Positions 1 to 7,982 of a stretch of DNA of 64,000 nucleotides are shown here, piece by piece (within the stretch, counting starts at the first letter, position 1; each line of letters opens with the position of its first letter). The notes beneath the pieces were generated by a model that saw only the letters and a program-made list of their open reading frames with translations, was not told the origin of the DNA and did no database searches. Where the stretch lies: positions 1 to 64,000 of the forward strand of contig JADEXK010000030.1 in NCBI GenBank assembly GCA_015207155.1. Direction: 5' to 3'. This stretch comes from Nostocales cyanobacterium LEGE 11386 (GTDB lineage: Bacteria; Cyanobacteriota; Cyanobacteriia; Cyanobacteriales; Nostocaceae). The position numbers and the translations under genes were made by a program.

Positions 1-28
1 TTATCATCATAGTTGTTGTGCGTTGCGT

Positions 29-90
29 AAAAAAAATCCCCCAACAGGTGTTAGCCAGCTAGGGGAGTTAATTATCAGGGTGCATCTACC
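29..90 (-). ncRNA. nsiR1: NsiR1 small RNA, copy 1
   Basis: On the minus strand a short 5' segment starting GGTAGATGCACCCTG is followed by a CCCC...GGGG hairpin (about 39-65) and a run of eight T, which is a Rho-independent terminator. The same block recurs at 160-214 and 287-346 just upstream of hetF. This is the arrangement known for NsiR1, a HetR-dependent heterocyst RNA encoded in tandem upstream of, and antisense to, the hetF leader. A TCCGGA box (121-126) lies 31 bp upstream of the inferred 5' end. Exact ends are inferred. More copies may lie left of the window. Confidence 0.8.
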
Positions 91-120
91 AATTCAATCT
101 TCGTGATGCAACTACCATTT

Positions 121-126
121 TCCGGA
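121..126 (-). promoter_or_regulatory. TCCGGA (DIF+-type) promoter box of NsiR1 copy 1
   Basis: TCCGGA is the -35-region motif of HetR-dependent, differentiation-specific promoters in Anabaena. Here it sits 31 bp from the inferred NsiR1 start. An identical box has identical spacing at copy 3 (377-382), which is strong internal support. Confidence 0.65.
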
Positions 127-159
127 GGAAATTATCATCATAGTTGTTGTGCGTTGCAT

Positions 160-214
160 AAAAAAATCCCCCAACGGGTGTTAGCCAGCTAGGGGAGTTA
201 GTTATCAGGGTGCA
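160..214 (-). ncRNA. NsiR1-like copy 2, probably promoterless
   Basis: This copy shares the terminator hairpin and T-run with copy 1, and about 80 bp of flanking direct repeat (132-214 matches 1-84, period 131 bp). Homology stops at the position of the RNA 5' end: the GGTAGA start is replaced and no TCCGGA box lies at the expected distance. It may be silent, or transcribed only by read-through. Confidence 0.6.
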
Positions 215-286
215 ATCCTCTAGCATTAATTATCATTATTTTGGTCAAAAATACCTGTGTTAGGAATTGTTGATTTCTGCCAAAAT

Positions 287-346
287 AAAAAAACCCCCAG
301 TAGGCTTTAGCCAACGAGGGGAGTTGAAGATCAAGGTGCATCTACC
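287..346 (-). ncRNA. nsiR1: NsiR1 small RNA, diverged copy 3
   Basis: The 5' start GGTAGATGCACC is the same as in copy 1. The hairpin is diverged but compensated (CCCC...GGGG with an altered loop) and is followed by a seven-T run. A TCCGGA box at 377-382 has the same 31-bp spacing as in copy 1. It is the copy nearest the hetF start and would pair with the hetF leader transcript. Confidence 0.7.
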
Positions 347-376
347 AATAAATTGTTCTAGGTGGGTGCTAACTAA

Positions 377-382
377 TCCGGA
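377..382 (-). promoter_or_regulatory. TCCGGA (DIF+-type) promoter box of NsiR1 copy 3
   Basis: The hexamer is identical to that at 121-126 and lies at the same distance from the RNA start, so it is probably the HetR-dependent promoter element. A degenerate GATGCATCTA sequence near 438-447 may be the remnant of a fourth NsiR1 5' region without terminator. Confidence 0.6.
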
Positions 383-524
383 TAAAGTTATAAGCTAAGG
401 CCGCAAAACAACATGGTTCAGAAACATTCAGTGACAGGATGCATCTAAGGTATCAGAAGGAGCGAAAAATCGAATTGAAACTTTCGCGTTTCAAACTAGA
501 TTTAGGAGGCGAACAGGAAAAGTT

Positions 525-3056
525 GTGACCCAGGAATTTCACATTTCCGTAACCCCAGTAGGGCAAAATGACTACTTGGTGCGGACGGAACAAGTCGCGC
601 CTGGGGTACCATTGGCAGAAGAATTGGTAACTTGGCCTGTCGCTGAGTGGTTAGCATCTGCTGGACACTTAATGAATGACCCATTGAAATCTGTGTTGCA
701 GGGAGAAGCTTTCGCCTCTGGCGATCGCGCCAGCGACTTTGCGAGAAACTCTGTTAACCTGGTGGCATTGGGACAGCAATTTTATAATGCACTGTTTCAA
801 GGCACTCTTAGAGACAGTTGGATTACTGCCCAAGGTATTGCCCAGAACCACCAACAAGTACTGCGCCTACGTTTAGGGCTAAAAGATATCAGGTTAGCAC
901 GTTTGCCGTGGGAAGTGATGCACGCAGGCGATCGCCCCTTGGCTACTGGCCCTTATATTGCTTTTTCTCGCTACCAAAGCGGCATGATGGCCACGTCTCG
1001 ATTACCATCTAGAAACAGTCCAACACTACCAGAAACTGGTGGAGTGAAAGTTTTGATGGTGCTGGCTTCCCCTCCTGATCAAGTTCGCCTCGATCTCCTC
1101 AAACAAGAAGCTATTAAACTACAAGCTGAACTTCACCGTCAAACACCACGAACTGACGAAAGTGGCAATCATTTTCCAGATATTGAACTCACCCTGTTAG
1201 ACCAACCAGGACGAGAAGAATTGACGCAAGCTTTAGAACAAGGAAGATACCAAGTTCTACACTACTCAGGTCACAGTAATTTAGGGCCAAATGGCGGAGA
1301 AATTTATCTTGTCAGTAGAAGAACTGGCTTAACAGAAGCCCTGAGTGGTGATGATTTAGCAGGCTTGCTGGTTAACAATAATATTCAAATGGCTGTGTTT
1401 AACTCCTGCTGGGGAGCATACACAGCTACATCCGATCCCGTTGGGGATATGACAGGTGAACGTAACTTGACAGAAAGCCTAGTGAGGCGAGGCATTAGAG
1501 GCGTTTTGGCAATGTCAGAACGCATTCCCGATGAAGTAGCGCTAACGCTGACACAATTGTTTTACCGCAACCTCAGCCAGGGTTATCCAGTGGATTTGTG
1601 TGTCAGTCGGGTACGTCAGGGATTAATTTCTGCTTATGGTTCTCACCAGAGTTACTGGGCGTTACCAATTTTATATCTTCAGCAGGATTTTGACGGTCTC
1701 TTATGTCCAGAAATAACTTTAAGTGCAGAATCACTTAACGGATATAGTCACCATCCCCCTTTGAGGGTAAATCCTACTGCGATGTATTTTGCCATGGCAG
1801 ATAATACCGACATCCCTTTACCCATTAATGACATGATGCCTTCTGGCTTAGGTCATGATTCTTCTGGGTTGGACTGGCTAGGTGAAGAGACATGGGGCGA
1901 TCTCGTTGATGAAATTGAGTATGATGATGATCCTAACTATGCAGAAGATTCGGCTTTAGTTTCGGATTTATTTCGTCAGCTAGATCACCAAAAAGCAGCA
2001 AATGAACAACTGCCTCTGAATCGGGGACTTATGCAACCGATTCGAGAAAATCATCTTCAGGAAGAACCGACTAGCGAAGAGATGACTTTCCTTGATAGAT
2101 CAGGAGAGTTATGGGGAGAATTACCAGAAAGCATCACCGAAGCTACCCGCAATTCTCCACAAAATTTACAGAATCCTCCGTTGAGGCGATCGCCATCAGT
2201 TGCCTCAAAACTTCCACATCGCGCCCGTTGGCAACTGCGGCCGATTTTGGGTATTGTGGGAGCCAGTGTGATTATGGCGATCATCGGCTTGAGTTGGTGG
2301 TGGCAAAATCGACAAGTTACAGATTTAGCTGATATACCACCAATTCCTACTCAATCTCTACCAGATCCAAATAATGCTGAAATCGACATTCAAAATGCTC
2401 CCACTGGCATAATTACAGCTAGAGCTACGGAAAAATTAAGTCAGGGCGATTTACAAGGCGGGCTTGTATTGGTGGAAGAACTGCTAAATCGTGGCGCACT
2501 TAATTCTGCTCAAGTCGCCCTAAATCTGGTTCCACAACAGCAAGCTGACGATCCATCTGTCAACTTTTTTAAGGGGAGATTAGCATGGCAGTTCGTCCAG
2601 ACTGGAGACCAAAAATATAGCATCGATGATGCTCGTCGTTACTGGGAAAGTGCTGTGAAATCTCAGCCAGATTCGTTGTTGTATACTAACGCTTTGGGAT
2701 TTGCCTACTATGCAGAAGGCAATTTAAATCGCGCCAACGACTCTTGGTTCAAAGCTTTGAATTTAGCTCTTAAACAGCAAAATACAGCCTCTACTGAGCC
2801 AGTAGCTATTAAAACAGCAATACCTCAAGAAGCTTTAACCTCTTATGCTGGGTTAGCCCTTGGGTTGTATAAAACTGCATATAATCAACCGCCTAATAAT
2901 AAACAAAGACAGTATATTAATGAAGCGATCAAGTTGCGACAAATGGTAATCGCCGATGATCCCATCAATTTCCAGATTAATAAATTAAGTAACAATTGGT
3001 TATGGACAGAAGAGGCAATCAAAGACTGGCGATCGCTCCTTCGGGAGAAAGGTTAG
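525..3056 (+). CDS. hetF: HetF, CHAT-domain (caspase-like) heterocyst differentiation protein
   Basis: HetF is required for heterocyst differentiation in Nostocales and is linked to HetR turnover and localisation. The 843-aa product has an N-terminal CHAT protease-like region with the probable catalytic dyad H250 (HYSGH motif) and C295 (FNSCWG). An acidic linker follows, then one membrane segment at about 574-592 and a C-terminal half with TPR-like helices (about 620-835), so it is a single-pass membrane protein. The start is GTG at 525, with GGAGG at 505-509 some distance upstream. Identity rests on architecture, length close to known HetF, and the NsiR1 array in its leader. Regulation is probably through antisense pairing with NsiR1. 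Confidence 0.88.
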   Translation: MTQEFHISVTPVGQNDYLVRTEQVAPGVPLAEELVTWPVAEWLASAGHLMNDPLKSVLQGEAFASGDRASDFARNSVNLVALGQQFYNALFQGTLRDSWITAQGIAQNHQQVLRLRLGLKDIRLARLPWEVMHAGDRPLATGPYIAFSRYQSGMMATSRLPSRNSPTLPETGGVKVLMVLASPPDQVRLDLLKQEAIKLQAELHRQTPRTDESGNHFPDIELTLLDQPGREELTQALEQGRYQVLHYSGHSNLGPNGGEIYLVSRRTGLTEALSGDDLAGLLVNNNIQMAVFNSCWGAYTATSDPVGDMTGERNLTESLVRRGIRGVLAMSERIPDEVALTLTQLFYRNLSQGYPVDLCVSRVRQGLISAYGSHQSYWALPILYLQQDFDGLLCPEITLSAESLNGYSHHPPLRVNPTAMYFAMADNTDIPLPINDMMPSGLGHDSSGLDWLGEETWGDLVDEIEYDDDPNYAEDSALVSDLFRQLDHQKAANEQLPLNRGLMQPIRENHLQEEPTSEEMTFLDRSGELWGELPESITEATRNSPQNLQNPPLRRSPSVASKLPHRARWQLRPILGIVGASVIMAIIGLSWWWQNRQVTDLADIPPIPTQSLPDPNNAEIDIQNAPTGIITARATEKLSQGDLQGGLVLVEELLNRGALNSAQVALNLVPQQQADDPSVNFFKGRLAWQFVQTGDQKYSIDDARRYWESAVKSQPDSLLYTNALGFAYYAEGNLNRANDSWFKALNLALKQQNTASTEPVAIKTAIPQEALTSYAGLALGLYKTAYNQPPNNKQRQYINEAIKLRQMVIADDPINFQINKLSNNWLWTEEAIKDWRSLLREKG

Positions 3057-3109
3057 GGGAGATGAGGAAGCAGGGGAAGTAAAACCCCCTCATCCTAAAT
3101 TACTGACTG

Positions 3110-3688
3110 CTAAGAAGCTGATAGCTTACCTGGCGTAGCCATAGACTGCAACTTTTCAAGTTGCGCTAGAACTTCTGTACTGTGAACTGATGGGTTGACT
3201 TTGACAAAAGTCTCGCGCAATATTCCTTCGGGATCAATGATAAAGCTGTGGCGCATAGATACAAAACCGATCCAAGAACCATAAGCTTTACTCACCGCGC
3301 CAGTGGTATCAGCTAATAAAGGAAACTTTAATCCTTCTGAATCACAAAATTCGGCGTGGGAATCAACGTCATCAGCACTAACACCAATAATCTGAGCGTG
3401 TTTGTCTATGTATTTGGGTAAGTCTTGCTGAAAACGACGAGCTTCAATGGTGCAACCAGAAGTGAAGTCTTTGGGATAAAAATAGAGAACTACCCACTTA
3501 CCACGCAAGTCAGACAGGGAAATTTTGCCATCACCTGTGTTGGTTGGCAATGTAAACTCTGGTGCAAGCTGATTAATTGCCGGCAGTTTGCCACCAAGCG
3601 CATCAGCAGTAGGGGTAAGATGCAACCAACTGATGATAGTAAAACAACTGGCAAATAATATGCTGAAGAAAGTGCGCCGAGAAATCAT
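3110..3688 (-). CDS. Peroxiredoxin Q/BCP family, exported
   Basis: This is a thiol peroxidase that reduces H2O2 and alkyl peroxides. The N-terminus has an RR pair followed by a hydrophobic stretch (about residues 4-28), which suggests Tat/Sec export or thylakoid-lumen targeting. The mature part starts with the usual APEFTLP. The peroxidatic cysteine is C79 in the TSGCT motif. The residue five positions later, where classical BCP has its resolving cysteine, is not Cys. C115 lies where the alternative (alpha-3) resolving cysteine occurs in some PrxQ enzymes. I place the start at the ATG giving MISRRTFF; an upstream in-frame ATG at 3718 adds ten residues before the signal and is less likely. It is convergent with hetF. 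Confidence 0.85.
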   Translation of the reverse strand: MISRRTFFSILFASCFTIISWLHLTPTADALGGKLPAINQLAPEFTLPTNTGDGKISLSDLRGKWVVLYFYPKDFTSGCTIEARRFQQDLPKYIDKHAQIIGVSADDVDSHAEFCDSEGLKFPLLADTTGAVSKAYGSWIGFVSMRHSFIIDPEGILRETFVKVNPSVHSTEVLAQLEKLQSMATPGKLSAS

Positions 3689-3733
3689 GGTGCAGACCAA
3701 AATTATAACTTTACACAAGTTTACAATTTTTGG

Positions 3734-3988
3734 TTACTTCTGTTCTTCCTCCAAGTGAGATTCAGGTGGGGTATCAATACTCTCGATGTATTGGCTATCC
3801 AGGAGAAAAGCTCCTTTCGCAAAGCGAACACCCCAGTATCCCCCAGGACGGCGGTCAAGGACTATACCTTCTTCGCCCATGTGAATGACATCGGGAGGGC
3901 GTAACATGGGCATAGGTTCTGCTGTTTTGACGTAAGGCGGGAGTGCTACGACTCGGACTTTGCTACCAATGGCGAATTCTTTAGACAT
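3734..3988 (-). CDS. sipA: SipA-like small regulatory protein (DUF3148)
   Basis: An 84-aa protein with the conserved core KVRVVALPPYVKTAEPMPML and GGYWGVRF, which I recognise as the DUF3148/SipA family. SipA binds and stimulates the essential sensor kinase NblS/Hik33 in unicellular cyanobacteria and so affects light-stress responses. It is probably a soluble SH3-like barrel. The start is the ATG giving MSKEFAIG at 3988; the longer reading frame overlaps upstream sequence without family support. The C-terminal tail is acidic. Family assignment is from memory of the motif, and function in this organism is inferred. Confidence 0.65.
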   Translation of the reverse strand: MSKEFAIGSKVRVVALPPYVKTAEPMPMLRPPDVIHMGEEGIVLDRRPGGYWGVRFAKGAFLLDSQYIESIDTPPESHLEEEQK

Positions 3989-4016
3989 CTTGAAAACGTT
4001 ACGAGTTTTGATTAAC

Positions 4017-4181
4017 TCATAACTCATAAATCCTAACTTTTACTAGGGGGTTGCTTGAAAGTGCTGTAGATGCTTCTGCGGTTTCCCGCAGGGTGAAGCC
4101 AGTGTATTGGGCGGCTTTACCGACTTGTAGCATCTGGCGTTGCTGAGTAAAAGTCAATGAGTCAGCAAAGTAGCTTTTCAT
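4017..4181 (-). CDS. Possible short ORF or gene remnant, unrecognised
   Basis: An in-frame ATG at 4181 opens a 54-aa frame starting MKSYFADSLTFTQQ. Composition is protein-like (QQRQMLQVGKAAQYTG), but I do not recognise a family. It lies between two real minus-strand genes with a plausible gap, so it may be a small gene or the 5' remnant of a longer one. Nothing else supports it. Confidence 0.3.
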   Translation of the reverse strand: MKSYFADSLTFTQQRQMLQVGKAAQYTGFTLRETAEASTALSSNPLVKVRIYEL

Positions 4182-4275
4182 CAGTTCATGATGGCTATTT
4201 ATTTGATGTGTGGGAATTGGGAAAGGGAAAGGGGATGGCATGATTCCCCCTTTCCTATCTTCTGCAAGAAGTCTG

Positions 4276-4797
4276 TTAAATTTTGGCTAGAAAAAATAAT
4301 GACTGCACATCAGTCAAGGGTAAGTGCCAAAGTAATTCTGGTTGCCAAGTATCTGGGTCAAAATGAGAATTACGACCGCGTTCGTATGCTTGCCACAATC
4401 TGTCCCAGCTAAATTGTTGTCGATCATCCAAATTTTTGTGGATGACTCGTAATAGTCCTAACCCTAAAATAATTTGCAATAATTTAAACTTAGCACCTAA
4501 TAAAAATGCTTGTACCTCTGCTTCACCCATAGGGTCTGTACCATAACCTGTAAGGACATGAACCCCGTCATGTAGTTGTTTGCGGCGGCTACCTGTAGTG
4601 AAAGCTTTTAAGTTATGTTCATCAAGAAAATTAGCCCAAGTTCTGCCAAAAGTGTCAGGAGGGAGATAATGCAATTTCTCTAAATCCACAATTGGGGGAA
4701 CATTTCGCCCTTGTGCTTCAGCTGTGCGATCAAGTAAATCTAAAAACTGTTGTAGGTGAGGAGTAGGATTTGGGTAATTAGCAACAGGTTGGATCAT
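4276..4797 (-). CDS. Coq4 family protein
   Basis: A 173-aa protein with the diagnostic Coq4 metal-binding motif HDxxH(x11)E: H76, D77, H80 and E92 (HDGVHVLTGYG...GE). Coq4 takes part in ubiquinone biosynthesis in eukaryotes and proteobacteria (C1 decarboxylation/hydroxylation, lipid binding). Cyanobacteria make plastoquinone, not ubiquinone, so the substrate here is unknown. No membrane segment is obvious beyond a hydrophobic helix near 100-118. It stands alone with no quinone genes next to it. Confidence 0.75.
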   Translation of the reverse strand: MIQPVANYPNPTPHLQQFLDLLDRTAEAQGRNVPPIVDLEKLHYLPPDTFGRTWANFLDEHNLKAFTTGSRRKQLHDGVHVLTGYGTDPMGEAEVQAFLLGAKFKLLQIILGLGLLRVIHKNLDDRQQFSWDRLWQAYERGRNSHFDPDTWQPELLWHLPLTDVQSLFFLAKI

Positions 4798-4868
4798 AAG
4801 TATTCTGCAATGAGATGGGCAGCTTTGCCCACCCCAGACTTGCTATGTATTTGGGGAATAGGTGGAAA

Positions 4869-5357
4869 TTATTGGGAATTACGTTGTTGACGGCGCGATC
4901 GCATGTTTTGTTGCATTTGCTCTACTTTTTGCCGTTGTTCGGGGGTGAGGATTGCTAGCATCTGTTGTTTAGATGACTCCCGGATTTGGCGCATTTGGGT
5001 TTTTTGTTGTTCAGTCAGATTCAAGTCAGTCCAACCCTTCTGTGGACGCTGACCTTGATTTCCTTGCCGTTGAGCTTGACGTGCTTGCTTTGCAGCTGCC
5101 ATTTTGGCTTTTTGTTCTGGGGTGAGAATTGCCTCAATTTGGGTGCGGGTACTGCTTTGGATTGTCTGCATTTGGGCTTTTTGTGCATCCGTTAGACCCA
5201 AGCTTTGCCAAAAACCCCTTTGACCCCTTTCTTTTTTGGGCATTTGTGCAAGTTGTAGGGGTGAGGAGGATCTCATTTGTGCTTGAGCAGCGAAGGGGAT
5301 TGTAGTTAAAGTGAGGGCAATTGCTCCAGCTACTAACGATAATGCCTTGAGTTTCAT
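4869..5357 (-). CDS. Spy/CpxP-type LTxxQ periplasmic protein
   Basis: A 162-aa secreted protein. It has a signal peptide (about 1-26, ending AAQA) and four LTxxQ-type motifs (LTDAQ, LTPEQ, LTEQQ, LTPEQ) arranged as two LTDAQ/LTPEQ pairs. The family comprises helical cradle proteins such as Spy (ATP-independent chaperone) and CpxP (envelope-stress inhibitor). It is rich in Q, K and R and has no Cys. The gene diverges from a two-component system across an intergenic region holding a palindromic operator (5431-5461). It may be a target or modulator of that system. Confidence 0.75.
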   Translation of the reverse strand: MKLKALSLVAGAIALTLTTIPFAAQAQMRSSSPLQLAQMPKKERGQRGFWQSLGLTDAQKAQMQTIQSSTRTQIEAILTPEQKAKMAAAKQARQAQRQGNQGQRPQKGWTDLNLTEQQKTQMRQIRESSKQQMLAILTPEQRQKVEQMQQNMRSRRQQRNSQ

Positions 5358-5430
5358 CGATTACCTCGTGTTATTTCCCAGTTGATGTGACCATCATAGG
5401 AAATTACTTTCATTAGGGAAATGAGGATAA

Positions 5431-5461
5431 AGTCATGATTATAACCATGACTAAAGTCATG
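5431..5461. promoter_or_regulatory. Candidate response-regulator operator: 7-2-7 palindrome plus extra heptamer
   Basis: 5446-5461 reads CATGACT-AA-AGTCATG, two perfect inverted heptamers 2 bp apart, the spacing used by NarL-type regulators. A third heptamer AGTCATG sits at 5431-5437. The site lies midway between the divergent Spy-like gene and the NarL-type kinase/regulator pair, which makes autoregulation and control of the chaperone gene plausible. Confidence 0.5.
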
Positions 5462-5570
5462 CTCAATTACTGAGAAATGTGACTGTTAATTAATTCTAAA
5501 TTAGAGTAAATATAGAAATTAGCTTCGTCTAATTAGATTTTTTTTTAATTATTTAACTCCAAAATATTAT

Positions 5571-6779
5571 ATGAGTCGTCCTATTCAATATAACAATCAT
5601 CCTTTTCGATTTCTGCTGTATTTGGAGTGGGTATTACTGGCGATCGCCGTTTTTACAGCTGCGCTACCATCTGCCTCACCACGATTTACAGCCAAGTTTC
5701 CAGAACTGACTATTTGTAGTCTAATTATCTTTGGTTTAATGGGCTTAAGATTACCTACTAGTAATTACTTAAGTAAACTAATTTATACAGCTAGTGAAAT
5801 TTTTTTAATTGTCACAACTGGATTCTTTGGGGGGAGAATTGCGAGACTATTTCCTTTTCTTTACATCATTTTAGTAACTCGCAGTTGCCTAATTTTCCAA
5901 TTACCTGGACGTTTATTAGTTACAAGTATATCGTTTAGTTTATTTTTGTTAACACTACAACATCGCTTCCCTAAACCACCACTACCACCACACGCACAAG
6001 AGCGATTTCGGTTTTTTCCTCTCAGCTTGGCGCTGATATTTGGTTTGAGTTTAATTTTTATATTATTGTTGATGAATACAGTAATTTCTGAACGGCAAAG
6101 TCGAGAAAAACTAGCTATTGCTAACGAAAAGCTGCGTCAATATGCCTTAAAAATTGAAAATCAAGCGACTTTAGAAGAACGTAATCGTATTGCTCGTGAA
6201 ATACATGATTCATTGGGACACTCTTTAACAGCTTTAAATTTACAGTTAGAAACTGCTTTAAAACTGTGGCAATCTAATCCGGGTAAAGCTCAAGAATTTT
6301 TAGCAAGAGCTAAGGAACTTGGTTCTAAGTCATTAAATGATGTGCGCCAGTCTGTTTCTACCATGCGTTCTAATCCATTGCAAGACCAATCTTTAGAACA
6401 GGCGATCGCTATTATTTTAGAAGATTTTCACAGATCCAATGGCATTTCACCGATTTGCCAAATTAATCTGGAGTATTCTTTACCACCAGACATTATTATA
6501 TCCATATATCGGATTATCCAAGAATCTCTGACCAATATCTCTAAACATGCAAAAGCAACAGAAATTAAGATAGAAATTACCACAAATAAAGGAAACTTTC
6601 AGTTGATTGTGCAAGATAATGGCATAGGCTTTGATATAGGACAAAATACTACTGGTTTTGGACTGCAAAGTATGCGCGATCGCACGTTGGCAATTGGCGG
6701 TGAGTTTAAGATTAATAGTACCCCTGGTACTGGCTGTCAAATTATAGTTGATATTCCTTTGCCGAGGTTAATACGATGA
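5571..6779 (+). CDS. Membrane sensor histidine kinase, NarX/DesK type (HisKA_3)
   Basis: A 402-aa kinase. Residues 1-180 hold about five or six hydrophobic segments with little loop between them, so the sensor is membrane-embedded. A short helix leads to a HisKA_3 dimerisation domain with phospho-acceptor H212 ([19 protein letters not shown]). The HATPase_c domain follows, with N-box [11 protein letters not shown] and G-boxes DNGIGFD and [10 protein letters not shown]. The stop overlaps the start of the response regulator (ATGA), so the two are translationally coupled. The stimulus is unknown. The divergent Spy-like neighbour hints at envelope or membrane stress. Confidence 0.9.
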   Translation: MSRPIQYNNHPFRFLLYLEWVLLAIAVFTAALPSASPRFTAKFPELTICSLIIFGLMGLRLPTSNYLSKLIYTASEIFLIVTTGFFGGRIARLFPFLYIILVTRSCLIFQLPGRLLVTSISFSLFLLTLQHRFPKPPLPPHAQERFRFFPLSLALIFGLSLIFILLLMNTVISERQSREKLAIANEKLRQYALKIENQATLEERNRIAREIHDSLGHSLTALNLQLETALKLWQSNPGKAQEFLARAKELGSKSLNDVRQSVSTMRSNPLQDQSLEQAIAIILEDFHRSNGISPICQINLEYSLPPDIIISIYRIIQESLTNISKHAKATEIKIEITTNKGNFQLIVQDNGIGFDIGQNTTGFGLQSMRDRTLAIGGEFKINSTPGTGCQIIVDIPLPRLIR

Positions 6780-7438
6780 TTAAAGTATTACTTGTAGATG
6801 ATCAAAATTTAATCCGTCAAGGATTAAAAGCATTATTAGAACTAGAACCCGATTTAGAAATAGTGGGAGAAGCAGAAAATGGTGAACAGGCAATTAATTT
6901 GAGCGCCCAACTACAACCAGATGTGATATTGATGGACATTAGAATGCCAATCATGGATGGTGTGGCAGCTACGCGAGAAATTCAAAAGCGTTTTGTGGGA
7001 ATTAAAATTTTAGTATTGACAACTTTTGATAATGACGAATATGTGACAGCAGCTTTACAGAATGGGGCAATGGGTTATTTACTGAAAGATACGCCATCAG
7101 AAGAGTTAGCTGTTGCTATTCGTGCAATTTATAAGGGATATTCACAACTAGGCCCAGGAATAGTAAAAAAACTTTTGACTCAGTTTTCTACTAATGCACC
7201 AACCCAGTCACCACCAGTACCTCCCAGTTTAGCTGAACTGACTCCCAGAGAAAAAGAGGTTTTACAGTTAATTGCTACAGGTGCAAATAATAAAGAAATT
7301 GCTCAACAGCTATATATTTCTGAGGGAACTGTAAAAAATCATGTCACAAATATTTTAAACAGGTTAAATTTGCGCGATCGTACCCAAGCCGCTATCATTG
7401 CTAATACATTCTTAGATTATTTAAATCAGTCTAAATAA
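6776..7438 (+). CDS. NarL/FixJ-family response regulator
   Basis: A 220-aa regulator. The receiver domain has the acidic pocket DD (9-10), phospho-acceptor D54 (LMDIRMP), a conserved T/S switch (LTTFD) and K (LLKDTPSEE). The C-terminal LuxR-type helix-turn-helix is [20 protein letters not shown]...[11 protein letters not shown]. It overlaps the upstream kinase by 4 bp and is its probable partner. The likely DNA target is the palindrome at 5446-5461. Confidence 0.92.
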   Translation: MIKVLLVDDQNLIRQGLKALLELEPDLEIVGEAENGEQAINLSAQLQPDVILMDIRMPIMDGVAATREIQKRFVGIKILVLTTFDNDEYVTAALQNGAMGYLLKDTPSEELAVAIRAIYKGYSQLGPGIVKKLLTQFSTNAPTQSPPVPPSLAELTPREKEVLQLIATGANNKEIAQQLYISEGTVKNHVTNILNRLNLRDRTQAAIIANTFLDYLNQSK

Positions 7439-7465
7439 ATCATAAAAAATCAAATCTTCAACAGT

Positions 7466-7891
7466 TTATTTAAATAATTCTAGGCATTCATGTTTTAATA
7501 CACCTCTTGTCACCTTGATATTTCTAAACGATTTAGCAATCACCTCTTCACAAGAAATATCAATTTGTGATTGATTTACCGAAATTAAATCTTGAATTGA
7601 AGCACCATACACAATCTCTGATATACCCGTCCAAATACAAGCAGTTGTACACATTGGGCAAGGTTCACCAGTTGTATATATGCTATAACCGTCTAAAGAG
7701 GGGTTTTTCAGTTTAGCTGCTAAACTGCGAATTACATTTATTTCCGCATGGGCTGATGGATCACTATCTCGTCTTACAGTATTATGAGCCACTGCAACAA
7801 CTTCCTGGTCTTTAACAATTACTGCACCATAAGGCGCATCACCCTTTTTAGCTTCTGCTAGTGCTAGGCGCATAAAATATTCTTGGTTCAT
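7466..7891 (-). CDS. Cytidine/deoxycytidylate-type nucleoside deaminase
   Basis: A 141-aa zinc deaminase with HAE (AHAEINVI) supplying the zinc His and catalytic Glu, and PCPMCTTAC (PCxxC) supplying two zinc cysteines. It resembles guanine or other purine deaminases and TadA-like enzymes, and the substrate cannot be read from sequence. The start is the ATG for MNQEYFMRLA, which matches the family N-terminus; an upstream in-frame start at 7924 adds 11 residues of no clear meaning. It is convergent with the response regulator. Confidence 0.8.
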   Translation of the reverse strand: MNQEYFMRLALAEAKKGDAPYGAVIVKDQEVVAVAHNTVRRDSDPSAHAEINVIRSLAAKLKNPSLDGYSIYTTGEPCPMCTTACIWTGISEIVYGASIQDLISVNQSQIDISCEEVIAKSFRNIKVTRGVLKHECLELFK

Positions 7892-7982
7892 TTTAGCTGA
7901 TAAGTTCAAAAGGACAATGGTCAATAATATCGCATTACCAATGTGATTTCTGCAAATGTATGAAAATTAGTTCTGGATAATT

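Noticed and set aside
1..382. Regular direct repeats as a CRISPR array
   Set aside because: Unit spacing is irregular (131 bp, then diverged), repeats are about 80 bp and each contains a terminator; this is an RNA gene array, not repeat-spacer structure.
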